A DNA stretch of 29,506 nucleotides from Clostridia bacterium DTU080 (GTDB lineage: Bacteria > Bacillota > Limnochordia > DTU080): assembly GCA_001513395.1 (NCBI GenBank), contig LFTP01000116.1:55333-84838 (forward strand), read 5' to 3'. The translations under genes were made by a program, and so were the position numbers. Below the pieces are notes generated by a model. The model was not told where the DNA came from. It worked only from the letters and a program-made list of their open reading frames with translations, and ran no database searches. Within the stretch, counting starts at the first letter, position 1, and the number at the start of each line of letters is the position of its first letter. Below are positions 15,523 through 24,948 of this stretch, piece by piece.

Positions 15523-16806
15523 ATGAGGAATGATAGGTTTTTTGCTCTAATGTTGGTCTTGCTGATCGCACTCTCCGGCTCTGCGGTGGCGGCACCCGCG
15601 ACGGTACAGTATGTCGTACACGGAGCCCAGAATCTCATCGACACTTACAGAGAGATCTTCGCGGATTTTACTGCTCAGACCGGCATACCCGTCGAAGTAG
15701 TACCCACGACGGGCGGTCAAAAAGGTAAATGGGAGAAAGTACTGACCTTGGTGGCCGGCGGAGTCTCCCCCGACGTGGTCGGAGGGGTAAGCACGGAGTT
15801 CGGGGAGTTCGCCATCAGCGGCCTTTTGCGTCCGCTCGACGATTTGATCCGCGCCAGCCGGGTCCGCATGGACGCCTTGGTTCCTCCGTTTGTCGACGCC
15901 TTGCAGCTCGGCGGCAAGCAGTACCTGTTGCCCTACGGAAGCTCGGCGTTGGCCATGTTTTACAATGTACGGCTTCTTGATACCGCCGGTTTGGCTTATC
16001 CTCCGCGGGAATGGAACACCCGTGAATGGGATTATCCGACATTTGTCGAGTATGCGAAGAAACTCACGATAACCGCCCCTGATGGAAGCATCAACCAATA
16101 CGGTATCGCCGGCATTTTCTGGGACAGCTGGATCACACTTCCCTATCCTTGGGGCGGCCGTTGGGTCTCAGACGATCTGAGAACCTTTGAAGGCACCCGT
16201 CCGGACACAGTGGCCTCCGTACAGGCCCTTCAAGATCTGATCTACGAGCATCGCGTCATGTTCAACGGCACCGGACAGACCAACTTCGTCTCACACAAAG
16301 GAGGCATGGCCGGTCTTGGAACCTGGTCACTGGCCGCACTCGCTCAGTCCGACGTGGATTGGGACTTCATGCCTTGGTTCCGTGTCAAAGACCGGGCACA
16401 AGCGGCTATCTTCCCCATCGGCTACGGTATCCTGTCCACGTCGGATAAGCTGGAAGAGTCCTGGGAACTGGTGCGTTGGCTGACGTGGAACGAAAAGGCC
16501 AATCTGGAATACGCCACGGCGGCCGGAGCCATTCCGTCGCTGCGAAGCAATCTGCCGGCCTGGCGCAACCACTGGCGAAGCGTAGTCGGTCGCCCGGTCA
16601 GTGCGGATGTGGTCATCGAGCAGGCCGGTTTGTACTTCGGCATCGTCCAGATCCGCAAGTCCCCGGCGTTCTGGACCATTAACGACATCATGGGTGCAGC
16701 AGTGCGCCAGGTGACCGCCAACAACAAGTCCGCGCAGGCCGCTCTCGAGGAAGTCGCGCCTCAGATCCAGTCCCTCCTGGAAGAGACAGCACCTCGATTT
16801 GACTGA
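15523..16806 (+). CDS. Sugar-type ABC transporter substrate-binding protein (SBP 1)
   Basis: A 427-aa exported solute-binding protein of the carbohydrate (SBP_bac_1/MalE-like) type. The signal peptide MRNDRFFALMLVLLIALSGS ends in AVAA before PATVQYVVHG. Typical blocks follow: IFADFTAQTGIPVEVV, VAGGVSPDVVGG, LRPLDDLI, PYGSSALAMFYNVRLLDTAG and WELVRWLTWNEKANLEYA. It should bind an oligosaccharide outside the membrane. AAAGGAG lies 8 bases before the ATG. No permease or ATPase gene adjoins it, so it must use a transporter encoded elsewhere or belong to a split cluster. It sits divergent from sulfatase 1 and convergent to the SGNH acetylesterase, which points to glycan uptake. Confidence 0.9.
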   Translation: MRNDRFFALMLVLLIALSGSAVAAPATVQYVVHGAQNLIDTYREIFADFTAQTGIPVEVVPTTGGQKGKWEKVLTLVAGGVSPDVVGGVSTEFGEFAISGLLRPLDDLIRASRVRMDALVPPFVDALQLGGKQYLLPYGSSALAMFYNVRLLDTAGLAYPPREWNTREWDYPTFVEYAKKLTITAPDGSINQYGIAGIFWDSWITLPYPWGGRWVSDDLRTFEGTRPDTVASVQALQDLIYEHRVMFNGTGQTNFVSHKGGMAGLGTWSLAALAQSDVDWDFMPWFRVKDRAQAAIFPIGYGILSTSDKLEESWELVRWLTWNEKANLEYATAAGAIPSLRSNLPAWRNHWRSVVGRPVSADVVIEQAGLYFGIVQIRKSPAFWTINDIMGAAVRQVTANNKSAQAALEEVAPQIQSLLEETAPRFD

Positions 16807-16884
16807 GATCGCTCGGCGTTAACGACAAGGCGTGCCCGTTCGACAAGGATGAGCACGCCGATATAAGATATAAGGCGAAATGAA

Positions 16885-16930
16885 AGCAGGGTGACGCTCG
16901 CTCAATCCGCGGGCGCCACCCTGCTTTTTT
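16885..16930 (+). terminator. Intrinsic terminator after SBP 1
   Basis: AGCAGGGTG (16885-16893) pairs exactly with CACCCTGCT (16917-16925), the stem continues inward with mismatches (ACGC against GCGC), and a run of six T ends at 16930. It separates SBP 1 from the convergent acetylesterase gene. Confidence 0.85.
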
Positions 16931-16940
16931 GCCTCTGACT

Positions 16941-17735
16941 TTAATCCCTCAAGTGCTCGGCAAGAGGCAAGTTCGCTTCCTTGATACCTTCGACGACTAG
17001 CCGGGCAAGTTCGATCGCTCCGTACTCACTGAAGTGAGTGTTATCCTCTTTGCCGTCGGGGTAGTTGGGATGCTCGCCTTTTTCCAGCCAAAGAAAGATG
17101 CGCTTGGTACCCTCGGGCCCCAGTTTTTCAAAGAGCACCTGGCTTTTTCGGTGAAGATCGATCACCGGCACCTGCATCTGCGCACCCAATTCCAAAATGG
17201 CTTGGGGGTAGGCGCCGTGGGAGAATCTGATGGTCCCATCCGGCAAGAACTGACGGCGATGCATCGGAGTGATCAGGACCGGGTGAGCGCCTTTGGCCCG
17301 GGCTCCTTCGATATACTGTCTCAGATAGGTCTTAAAAGTAGTCCGAGGCTCCGTATAGCGATTTGGATCGTCTGCCTTTTCGTCGTTATGAGCGAACTGA
17401 ACCAAAAGGTAATCCCCCGGCTGAATCTGCCTTAAGATGGCATCAAGGCGCCCCTCATCGATGAAGCTCTTTGAGCTGCGACCGGAGACGGCGTGGTTCT
17501 TCACGGTGACCGCATCGGTGAAAAAGCGCTGAAGCACTTGTCCCCAGCCCGTCAAAGGCGCTCTGTTGGCCGCATAGCTGGCCACGGTCGAATCACCGGC
17601 CAGATAAACGGTGATCGGCCTGTCGGTCGTTTCTGTAGCCATTGCCGGTGAGCAATGGAGCCCAAAAACGATCAACGTTACAAAAAGAGCTATGATAGCG
17701 AGTTCGTGACCTAGTGTTGTTCCTGACGTCTCCAA
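16941..17735 (-). CDS. Exported SGNH hydrolase, rhamnogalacturonan acetylesterase-like
   Basis: A 264-aa protein of the CE12/RhgT-YesT type. Residues about 11-33 form an export signal (ELAIIALFVTLIVFGLHC, then SPAMA). The catalytic blocks are LAGDSTVASY (Ser49), GWGQ, NHAVSGRSSKSFIDEGR, FAHNDEK (Asn117) and DNTHFSEYGA with the Asp/His pair. It probably removes O-acetyl groups from pectic or similar polysaccharides outside the membrane. The TTG at 17735 is chosen: AAGGAGGG lies about 9 bases upstream and the signal peptide follows; the frame is open to 17804 but that part looks non-coding. It is downstream of the DUF4091/GH123-like gene on the same strand. Confidence 0.85.
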   Translation of the reverse strand: METSGTTLGHELAIIALFVTLIVFGLHCSPAMATETTDRPITVYLAGDSTVASYAANRAPLTGWGQVLQRFFTDAVTVKNHAVSGRSSKSFIDEGRLDAILRQIQPGDYLLVQFAHNDEKADDPNRYTEPRTTFKTYLRQYIEGARAKGAHPVLITPMHRRQFLPDGTIRFSHGAYPQAILELGAQMQVPVIDLHRKSQVLFEKLGPEGTKRIFLWLEKGEHPNYPDGKEDNTHFSEYGAIELARLVVEGIKEANLPLAEHLRD

Positions 17736-17903
17736 CGAAAGAGCCCTCCTTTTTTGTATACCCCAACATAAAGAACACCGGCGGAATGCCCGACCGAAAG
17801 GCAATCCGCCCAGTGCCCTAAGAGTGATTATACAATCTGCCGTATTCTTCCTGCCGAGTTCAAACGAGAGCTGCTAAGCTCGCTGAAGAATCCTCTTGAC
17901 GGG

Positions 17904-20900
17904 TTATTCATGGATCTCCAGCAACCAATCGACAATGCGCGCCCGAACCTTTTCGACTTCCTCGGCGGACAACGATCTGACGTTCCAGGGGACTTCGTCA
18001 AGCAGGCGCTGAAGCCCGTCAAGAATGTCCGTGCGATTGGCTTCGCTCGCCAAAACCCTTAAGGTATGAATGTATCGGTAGTCGTCGACCCCTTCGCGAA
18101 TGCCCTCCCATTGCAGCGTCGGATACGAGCGGGTGGGCATGAAGAAGCTCGGATAGGTGATCATTGCATCCTTCTGCTCTTTGTGACTGGCGCCGTCGAA
18201 ATCGTCGTAGGGTTGATCCTTGGGGCGCTGAAAGGTCCAGCTCCACATACCCTCGGCGCCGCTTTTGGCCAGGAAGAGTCCGGTAATGTAACGGTTGGCC
18301 AGCATGCGGCCTTCCTGTCCCGTGTAAGAGCCACTGCCATAGCACCAAAAGCGCCCTTCTACCGCTTGAGCCTCTGTCTGGCGCGTCTGCGCGGCAGACG
18401 GCGAGGAGGCAAAGCTGATGTACCAAGTGCGAACATCCAGCACGTCATCGAGCAGTTCATTGACCATCTGGACATTATTGGCTGTGGTGAAGGTGGGCAA
18501 TCCAATATCCTTGATGATGCTTAGCAAAGCCCGAGCGTCACGTGCTTTATCGGCAGTTGACGGCTCATCAACCGCGTGGTAGACCATCTCTCCCCAACCT
18601 TCACGATGTCCCCGTTCGGCAAAGTGGCGAATCACTTCGGCATAAAACTCAGCAAACTCAGGGCTGCCGATCTCTTTGCCGGTCAGTTGGCTGACCCGGT
18701 TGCGCAGGCCTTGGAAGTCCATGACAATCGGCCCGTCCAAACCAACTTCGCGGACCATCTTCATGTAAGCGGCGAACTTGTCGGAGTTTATAACCGGTTT
18801 GTTGTCCCGCGCCTGTATGGTGCTGTGCGTCAACGGATACATGACCAGTCCCGTGATGCCATGCTTGCGGAAATCCTCAAGCTCGGCTCTGACCGACTCT
18901 TCAGGAAACATCTCCCATCGACTGCTGTCGGTGTAGAGGCCCCAATGGCGATCGCTGGGCTGAAGCAACGAGAATGGCAGAACCCACAGCCTAAGCGGCC
19001 GGCGTATCGTCTGTCCGTTTGAGTCTTCGAAGACGACTTCGCCCTCGTATACACCCGCGGGTGTGCCTTCGGGTACGTTGATCGTAAACCAGATCTGGGC
19101 CTGCTGAAAAGCGGCCAAGGAGAGGGTCGCCGAGGGAATCGGTACTCCCGTATGAACGCTTCGAATCATGCGAATTCGGCTCTCAGGCATGTCCGGATCG
19201 CGCAATGGCACCAAGACTTCCGGAACAATCCAAAAATCCGGGCTGTTCCAGTTCGTACGTTGCGCCATGTAATGCGCTCTATGGATGTCGATGACTTGCG
19301 CGGGAATGATCTTGTCAGGCCCTGTCAAATCGGAAACACTTACGGCAAGCGCCTCTACATTGGAGAAAGCCAGGACGCCCATGGTAAAGGGCACACTCTC
19401 TCCCGGAGTGGCAAACACCGCCGGTTCCCGTTGGAGATCCTCCTCATCCGGACGATAACCATAGCGAATGGCCTCTACGGCTGCCGGTGTAAAGACTCGC
19501 CAGGCCTTGCCGCCCTGGTCAGGCAATGGTCTGGCGGGCACACTTTCCAAAGACTCCGTGAAAGGCACACCGTATCTTTGCACCAAATGGAGGCGTTGCA
19601 CGTCAAGGATCTGTCCTTCGGAAGTGTAGGTTTCTATCTGCCAACAGAAAAGACCGTGTGTTTCGGGACTCTCGTCACCGAAATCCACCGTGATGCCGTC
19701 CCAAGATAGACCCTCAAAACTTTGACGCCGCAGTATCCGTCTGTCGGGACCTGCGGGTTCTGAGGATATCCCTGAGACGGACACCTCAATGACGAAGCGG
19801 ACATCAGCCAGCAGGATTGGATCGACTTCCGGTCGCACTATCAGTGCCGGCAAACCTTTTTCCTTGAAGTGCAAAAAACCTCTGACCAAAGGTCTGTAAT
19901 CACCGAAGTAGAGAACACCGGAAGTCAAGCGCACTTGAGTGTTCAGTGCCATGATCGTCTGCCCGTCAGAATCCAGCAGTTGGGCGATGAGAGCGTATGA
20001 TCCGTTAGAGAGTGTGCTTGGCAAGACCCATGTTACCGGACTGAGAGGTTCCGCTATCGCCCATTGATCCTGAACCACCGCTTCTCCGGTGCTATCAGTC
20101 AAAACAAAACGAAGCTCGGCGGCACCGGCCGGAGGATGCGCATTCCAATCAAAGCTTAAGGCCAATTCCCGATCGGAGCGAATGACAGGAGGACGCTCCA
20201 TGCCTTGCAAGAAAGGCACGATCAGGCTTTTGGCCTGCGTCGAAACCCCTGAAATATCCGGAGAAAACCAAAGGTACGCGTCCTCGATTACTCCCTCCGG
20301 AGCTCTCAACAGCTCCACAGTCCAGACGGCGCCGTCAGCGCCTTGGGGAACTTCCACACTCAACACTTCGGGTGACGAACCCCACGATACGACCTCGCCG
20401 TGGATTGATCCGTCAGGCCTTCTGACCCGCAAGAGCACATTCTCATTGGGGCCTCCTCCCCTACCCCAGACTTCAAAGGACCTGAGATCCTGAGGCACGA
20501 AGAAGTACAAAGGACCGGCGGCAAAGATACTGTGTATCTCCTGGCCCTGTCGGGCGGGTATCACCCAACCCTCGGTTTCGGGTATCACTTCCGCGGCGTT
20601 GAGGCCTGTCTCAACGACAAGGCGGTATAACCCTCTTTTGGGGGCCTCAAATTCCAGCGTCCCTCGTTCGGCAGGTTGCAGTGTGAGTTTAGCCAGTCCG
20701 CTAGCCTGTTGATCGTCGACAATGACTGATACCTCATCTTCATAGCGCCCAACCCGAACCGATCGGACAAAAACGCGGGCCGGCCCCGGTTCTGCTACAT
20801 ACACCAAAACCTCATGGCGACCTCTGAGCGTGAGACGGCCCGGTGCAGCCGTAGCGATCTCATCATCCAACCTCACGGGAAGCCAACCTTCACCCAATTG

Positions 20901-20987
20901 GGCGGCAAAAACATGCACTGTGCCCATCAGTATGAAACTGGCTATCAAAAGGATCCTCTTGATGTAATCGCCCCTGACACGTATCAT
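17904..20987 (-). CDS. Large exported DUF4091/GH123-like glycoside hydrolase
   Basis: A 1027-aa protein. A signal peptide (MIRVRGDYIKRILLIASFIL, cut after VFA) is followed by about 600 residues of beta-rich sequence without a family I recognise. Then come an Ig-like domain ending in a Y-x-G-x-V segment (AGVYEGEVVFEDSNG), a TIM-barrel-like part and the C-terminal DUF4091 signature WEGIREGVDDYRYIHTLR. The AVDEPS motif places an adjacent Asp807-Glu808 pair where GH123 N-acetylgalactosaminidases have their catalytic Asp-Glu. The start at 20987 has GGAGG about 7 bases upstream; an open stretch to 21044 is rejected. It probably cleaves amino-sugar-containing or related glycans outside the cell; the substrate is unknown. 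Neighbours are an acetylesterase downstream and an acyltransferase upstream. Confidence 0.8.
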   Translation of the reverse strand: MIRVRGDYIKRILLIASFILMGTVHVFAAQLGEGWLPVRLDDEIATAAPGRLTLRGRHEVLVYVAEPGPARVFVRSVRVGRYEDEVSVIVDDQQASGLAKLTLQPAERGTLEFEAPKRGLYRLVVETGLNAAEVIPETEGWVIPARQGQEIHSIFAAGPLYFFVPQDLRSFEVWGRGGGPNENVLLRVRRPDGSIHGEVVSWGSSPEVLSVEVPQGADGAVWTVELLRAPEGVIEDAYLWFSPDISGVSTQAKSLIVPFLQGMERPPVIRSDRELALSFDWNAHPPAGAAELRFVLTDSTGEAVVQDQWAIAEPLSPVTWVLPSTLSNGSYALIAQLLDSDGQTIMALNTQVRLTSGVLYFGDYRPLVRGFLHFKEKGLPALIVRPEVDPILLADVRFVIEVSVSGISSEPAGPDRRILRRQSFEGLSWDGITVDFGDESPETHGLFCWQIETYTSEGQILDVQRLHLVQRYGVPFTESLESVPARPLPDQGGKAWRVFTPAAVEAIRYGYRPDEEDLQREPAVFATPGESVPFTMGVLAFSNVEALAVSVSDLTGPDKIIPAQVIDIHRAHYMAQRTNWNSPDFWIVPEVLVPLRDPDMPESRIRMIRSVHTGVPIPSATLSLAAFQQAQIWFTINVPEGTPAGVYEGEVVFEDSNGQTIRRPLRLWVLPFSLLQPSDRHWGLYTDSSRWEMFPEESVRAELEDFRKHGITGLVMYPLTHSTIQARDNKPVINSDKFAAYMKMVREVGLDGPIVMDFQGLRNRVSQLTGKEIGSPEFAEFYAEVIRHFAERGHREGWGEMVYHAVDEPSTADKARDARALLSIIKDIGLPTFTTANNVQMVNELLDDVLDVRTWYISFASSPSAAQTRQTEAQAVEGRFWCYGSGSYTGQEGRMLANRYITGLFLAKSGAEGMWSWTFQRPKDQPYDDFDGASHKEQKDAMITYPSFFMPTRSYPTLQWEGIREGVDDYRYIHTLRVLASEANRTDILDGLQRLLDEVPWNVRSLSAEEVEKVRARIVDWLLEIHE

Positions 20988-21088
20988 TCGATCGCCTCCC
21001 AGAGTGTTTTTTGTGAGAAGAACGACAATCGACAACACGGACATGAGACTATGCCGCCGCCAAACGCCCGCGGCGTTTGCAAGCTCTC

Positions 21089-21772
21089 CTACGTGGCGTA
21101 TGAACGGCCCAACATGAGGGTGAGCGCATCTGAGATGGCTTCATTGATGCGTGAATAGATAGCCTTCCGTGAGACCTCTTCATTGCTGCCGACCACACTG
21201 GCCGCCACTATCGGAGGGGCAAAACTCACATGAATGTGCCGCCGTTCGCGTTTGATGGCCACCGGGACAATGGGAGCTTTGGCGCGATGACTCAACATTG
21301 CCGCACCGGCCCGCAAAGCCCCCAACCCTTCGATATCCTTGCGCCTGGTGCCCTCGACAAAAATACCGATGACGCGGCCTTGTCTGAGCAGCTCCGAGGC
21401 CGCGGCCACGGCACGCCTGTCCGAGCCTCCTCTTTTTACGGGGATGGCTCCCGTCCGACGCATGTACCAACCGACGATCGGCGTGCTAAACAACTCATCT
21501 TTGGCCAGGAAGTGAACCTGACGATCGACAGCTGCGGCAACGCAGAACGGATCCAAGTTGCTTTTATGATTGGAGGCCAAAATCACAGGCCCCGTCGACG
21601 GCACGTGCTGTGCGTCGACGACGACGAAATCTGAGATCAACCCGAGATACAGTCTTCCCACGGTCTTGCCGAGGGCGTACCACATAAAGCTCACATCCTT
21701 TTCCATACCGCTACGCTGCACGAGCAAGGCAATCGGCACCCAAGGTGCGTACATCTCGTACAGCGCCGTCAC
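21089..21772 (-). CDS. PlsC-type 1-acylglycerol-3-phosphate acyltransferase
   Basis: A 227-aa LPLAT-family acyltransferase. The catalytic NHKSNLD (H69 to D74, HX4D) and the substrate-binding FVEGTRR (Glu140) are both present, plus GAIPVKRGG and PIVPVAI blocks. It would add the second acyl chain to lysophosphatidic acid at the membrane. The GTG at 21772 is supported by AAGGAG 4-5 bases upstream; in-frame ATG codons at 21754 and 21706 would shorten the protein. It is 101 bases upstream of the DUF4091/GH123-like gene on the same strand, with no obvious functional link. Confidence 0.88.
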   Translation of the reverse strand: MTALYEMYAPWVPIALLVQRSGMEKDVSFMWYALGKTVGRLYLGLISDFVVVDAQHVPSTGPVILASNHKSNLDPFCVAAAVDRQVHFLAKDELFSTPIVGWYMRRTGAIPVKRGGSDRRAVAAASELLRQGRVIGIFVEGTRRKDIEGLGALRAGAAMLSHRAKAPIVPVAIKRERRHIHVSFAPPIVAASVVGSNEEVSRKAIYSRINEAISDALTLMLGRSYAT

Positions 21773-22185
21773 GCAACTCCTTGTGAGCCGTGCTGCTTAG
21801 TCACCTACCAAAGAGCCTGGAGCCACAGAAGCACTCCAGGGCGCCTAGGTCATTTACTCGTCACGTAGCTCGTCATCAGACGAACTGAGGCCAGTTGAGC
21901 TTGCGACTGTCGCCACAGATGATCGACGCCTACAGACCACGGACTGGCCAGAAGGTCGATCAAGTCAGGTGCTCAACTTACTGTCTTGCCAAATCCAACC
22001 GTCCCGATACGGCGGTCAGGAGTTTTGTTCCGGCACTCGTCAAAGCGATAGCTTGGTGTGGTTTTCTCCTCACTGATCTTTCTACCTGCATGAAAAAAGA
22101 AAAGAACGGCTAAATCGACTGTGGCAGGAATCAGATTAAAGGTCCCCAACTTACTCAGGAGTAGCAGCTTTCTTGGAGGTTAACG
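21773..22185. other. Divergent intergenic region
   Basis: These 413 bases separate the acyltransferase (minus) from sulfatase 2 (plus). A 7-bp stem CCTGGAG/CTCCAGG lies at 21816-21840. An open frame at 21895-22113 has no ribosome site and no recognisable product, and was left out. Promoters for both flanking genes must lie here but none is clear by eye. Confidence 0.4.
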
Positions 22186-23634
22186 ATGAGCGACAGACCC
22201 AACATCCTTTTTTTCATGGTGGATCAGATGCAGGGGCGAGTTCTTGAACCGGATCACCCCTGTCTCACGCCGAATCTTGACGCTTTGGCATCGCGAGGTA
22301 TCCGATTGTCGCAAGCATATACACCGAATGCAGTCTGCTCTCCTTCCCGCGCCAGCCTGATGACAGGCTTGTTGCCACATAATCACGGCGTTCTGGAAGT
22401 GATACACGTAGTGGACGAAGACCAATGCTGCTTGCGTACGGACAGATTGCACTGGGCACAGCGTCTGGAGCACCTGGGCTATCGTACAGGTTATTTCGGC
22501 AAGTGGCATGTGGAGAGAACGGAAAAACTCGAAGACTTCGGCTGGCAAGTACACTGTCTCCCCGCCAGTGCGCGCTATCGTCAGCGGCAAAGCGAGTTGA
22601 GAGGGACATCCGGTGCACAACAGCAGTTCACATTGGCGCACTACATAGACCAGCCTCCGGGGTATAAGCGCAATCTGCTGTATGGCGTCACGGACCAACC
22701 CCCGGAAAGGCGTGGCATGGGGGTGGCTACAAGTCTCGCCGCAGAGTTCTTGCAAGAGGTGTTGCGTGGCGAGACGCCGTGGTGCTGTTTCGTGAGCATC
22801 TCCGAGCCTCATGATCCGTTTATATGCTCCGAAGAGGCGTTCAGCCTCTACGACGTCGATGCCTTAGCGTTGCCTGCGAACCTGCATGATGATCTTTCCG
22901 ATCGACCGGGGCTCTACCGCAAAGCGGGTGCTCCCTTTAGTCAAATGACCGACAGGCAGCATCGTGAGGCAGCGGCCTGCAATTGTGCCAGTATCACCGA
23001 GATTGACAAGCTGTTCGGCGGCCTGATCGACTTGGTGAACGATGCCGGCGCCCTCGACAACACGATCGTCATCTTCACCGGCGATCACGGTGAGCTGCTG
23101 GGCGCTCACGGCCTCTACTGCAAGAACATCTCCGGTTTTGAAGAGGTGTACAATATCCCGATGGTGATGGCGGGGCCCGGAATTGCCGCTCTCGGCACGG
23201 TCGATGCCCGAGTGGGGCTTCACGATCTGTGTCCGACCATTCTCGATCTTGTCGGCGCCGAACCTCTGCCCGATCTCGATCCCGACTCTCGTTCATTTGC
23301 TCCGCTTCTGAAGGATCCGTCGCTTGCCCCGTCTTACAGAAGCGGCTATGCCGAGTACTACGGCGGACGCTACCGCCTGACACAGCGCATTTATTGGGAA
23401 GACGACTGGAAGCTGGTCTTCAACGGCTTTGACTACGATGAGCTCTATAACCTGAGCCGAGATCCGTTCGAGATGCACAATCTCGCCTCGGATCGGGCCT
23501 ATGAAGACCGATTGAGACACATGTTGGCCTCCCTGTGGCGCCGAGTTCGCGACTCAAAGGACCGCGCTTTGTGGAATTCGCATTACGCCGGATTACGTCT
23601 GGCGCCTTTCGGGCCCGGTATCGCCGAAGACTGA
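22186..23634 (+). CDS. Type I sulfatase, signal-less (sulfatase 2)
   Basis: A 482-aa sulfatase. The VCSPSRASLMTG motif gives the formylglycine cysteine at Cys51. Other active-site segments are MVDQMQG (Asp13, with Gln in place of the second Asp), GKWHVE, EPHDPF and FTGDHGE. It differs from sulfatase 1 in sequence and belongs to the choline-sulfatase/heparan-sulfatase-like side of the family. The substrate cannot be told. There is no signal peptide, so action on imported substrates in the cytoplasm is likely. GGAGGT lies 5 bases before the ATG. It is followed by the beta-barrel-like gene after 104 bases. No formylglycine-generating enzyme or anSME is in the window. Confidence 0.9.
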   Translation: MSDRPNILFFMVDQMQGRVLEPDHPCLTPNLDALASRGIRLSQAYTPNAVCSPSRASLMTGLLPHNHGVLEVIHVVDEDQCCLRTDRLHWAQRLEHLGYRTGYFGKWHVERTEKLEDFGWQVHCLPASARYRQRQSELRGTSGAQQQFTLAHYIDQPPGYKRNLLYGVTDQPPERRGMGVATSLAAEFLQEVLRGETPWCCFVSISEPHDPFICSEEAFSLYDVDALALPANLHDDLSDRPGLYRKAGAPFSQMTDRQHREAAACNCASITEIDKLFGGLIDLVNDAGALDNTIVIFTGDHGELLGAHGLYCKNISGFEEVYNIPMVMAGPGIAALGTVDARVGLHDLCPTILDLVGAEPLPDLDPDSRSFAPLLKDPSLAPSYRSGYAEYYGGRYRLTQRIYWEDDWKLVFNGFDYDELYNLSRDPFEMHNLASDRAYEDRLRHMLASLWRRVRDSKDRALWNSHYAGLRLAPFGPGIAED

Positions 23635-23738
23635 TCTGGTAGGCCTCCCCAGCAGCGCCAGCAATTGTGCCGAGGATCTCGCCCGATGTACGGCGTAAGG
23701 AATCAGTGCGGTACACATTATCATGGGAGGCCTTCAAC

Positions 23739-24263
23739 ATGCGTTACATCGCAACAGTACTCGTAGCATTCACTCTGTTTGCCGCCATCCCTGCAGCAGC
23801 GGAGAGAGTCACAACCATCGATACCATCGCTCTGCGGGAGAATATCCTTTCCGTAGACCATGAATGGGTACGTGATCTGACATCAGTCGGCATAAAGTTG
23901 GCCGCGGGTCGACAGATTGCGGACACCGGTGAGCTGACTCTCCTCGGAGGTGGAATCGGCAAGCGTTGGTACGTGGCCTCGGATGATCATAAGCACAGGG
24001 CATACGCCGGCGGGTATCTTTTCGGACAACACATCTCACTCGATGACGGTCAGGATGTCGGAAGCCAAAGCGCCATCGGCTTGATCTCCGAGCTCGGCTT
24101 CCAGGTAAAGACACGCTGGGGTGCCACCATCGATGTCGGTCCGGTGGTCACTATCCCTGTGTATGCCCAAGCGGTCTATCCCGACGGCGACATTGAGACC
24201 ACGGATTTCCGCTACACCCCCATCACCAATACGTGGAAAATAGGTGTTGGTTTCTCCTGGTAG
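23739..24263 (+). CDS. Small exported beta-barrel-like protein of unknown function
   Basis: A 174-aa protein. A clear signal peptide (MRYIATVLVAFTLFAAIPAA, cut near AAAERV) is followed by alternating polar/hydrophobic strands with many glycines (ELTLLGGGIGKRWYVASDD, RAYAGGYLFGQHISL, SAIGLISELGFQVKTRWGAT) and a C-terminal end WKIGVGFSW with an aromatic last residue. This pattern is typical of small outer-membrane beta barrels, so the cell may have an outer membrane. I do not recognise a family. The ATG at 23739 has GGGAGG 8 bases upstream; upstream in-frame starts are rejected. A terminator follows directly. Confidence 0.65.
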   Translation: MRYIATVLVAFTLFAAIPAAAERVTTIDTIALRENILSVDHEWVRDLTSVGIKLAAGRQIADTGELTLLGGGIGKRWYVASDDHKHRAYAGGYLFGQHISLDDGQDVGSQSAIGLISELGFQVKTRWGATIDVGPVVTIPVYAQAVYPDGDIETTDFRYTPITNTWKIGVGFSW

Positions 24264-24272
24264 TCAGTACAT

Positions 24273-24301
24273 GACCCGCGGCCTGCGCTGCGGGTCTTTT
24301 T
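24273..24301 (+). terminator. Intrinsic terminator after the beta-barrel-like gene
   Basis: GACCCGC (24273-24279) pairs exactly with GCGGGTC (24290-24296) around a 10-nt loop and is followed by five T. It lies 10 bases past the stop codon. Confidence 0.9.
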
Positions 24302-24418
24302 GTACCTCCGGCGCCGATCAGCGGCGACAGGCGCTCAGTACCCCCGTCTGACAAAACCCCTTTCTTGATCCCCTGTCTTCTTGGAAGGAATGGAATAGAC
24401 ACTCACCGGCTAGGGAGG

Positions 24419-24948
24419 CTTCGATGAAAAAGCACCCTTGATGCTCGCAGCTTTCGCAGCGCGATCTTGATCGAAGCGGTGGCTCCCAAGCCTCATGGAT
24501 GCTGCCGATCATCTCTTTATCTCTATCCAATGATAGTCTGGCGACACAAGTCATGCAGACCGGCACATGGATGACTCAAGGAGATCATGGTCTGCGTCCC
24601 CTACCTTGGACCCATACGGCTGCCGTACAAGCGGCATCAACAGCCGGGGTATCTCCTCGAGATGCAAAGACGTGGAGGCGGCTTGGAAGCTCGATCAAGT
24701 GTTTCCCCTACGAAGACGGCTATACTGCGTGACGGCATTATGAGTCATTGCCACCTCCCACGTACAGACAGTACCGGACACACTCAGTGGAAATCCTGCG
24801 GCGCGCCTTGCCGAACACAGACTTGAACGTTCCTTGGCAAGGGGACAACTACCGTCACGGCATCCTCATGTTACTTCTGCCAAACTGGACTGGCAGCATC
24901 AGACCAGTCTTTGAAAGAGCTGTGCGAAAACCCGCCGGCGGCGAATAA
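24419..24948 (+). pseudogene. Decayed, deleted copy of the neighbouring ABC substrate-binding protein gene
   Basis: This stretch is a degenerate paralogue of SBP 2 (25125-26408). A first fragment (about 24419-24486) matches SBP 2 codons near residues 66-88. A second fragment (24525 on) matches residues about 260-408: LATQVMQTGTWM against LATQVMQTGSWM, FPYEDGYTA against FTYEEGYVP, and LLPNWTGSIRPVFERAVRKP against LLPNWTGSIKPVFERAVRKA. The signal peptide and about 170 central residues are deleted, the frame shifts between fragments, and a TGA interrupts at about 24730. Upstream of both copies are similar GTCTGA..AACCCC and GGAGGAAT/GGAAGGAAT segments, so the duplication included the leader. It cannot make a functional binding protein. 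Confidence 0.88.

Noticed and set aside
16885..16930. Possible bidirectional terminator serving the convergent acetylesterase gene
   Set aside because: On the minus strand the stem is followed by mixed sequence, not a T-tract, so only plus-strand termination is supported.
21895..22113. 72-codon ORF before sulfatase 2
   Set aside because: No ribosome site, no recognisable protein features, and composition like the non-coding flanks.
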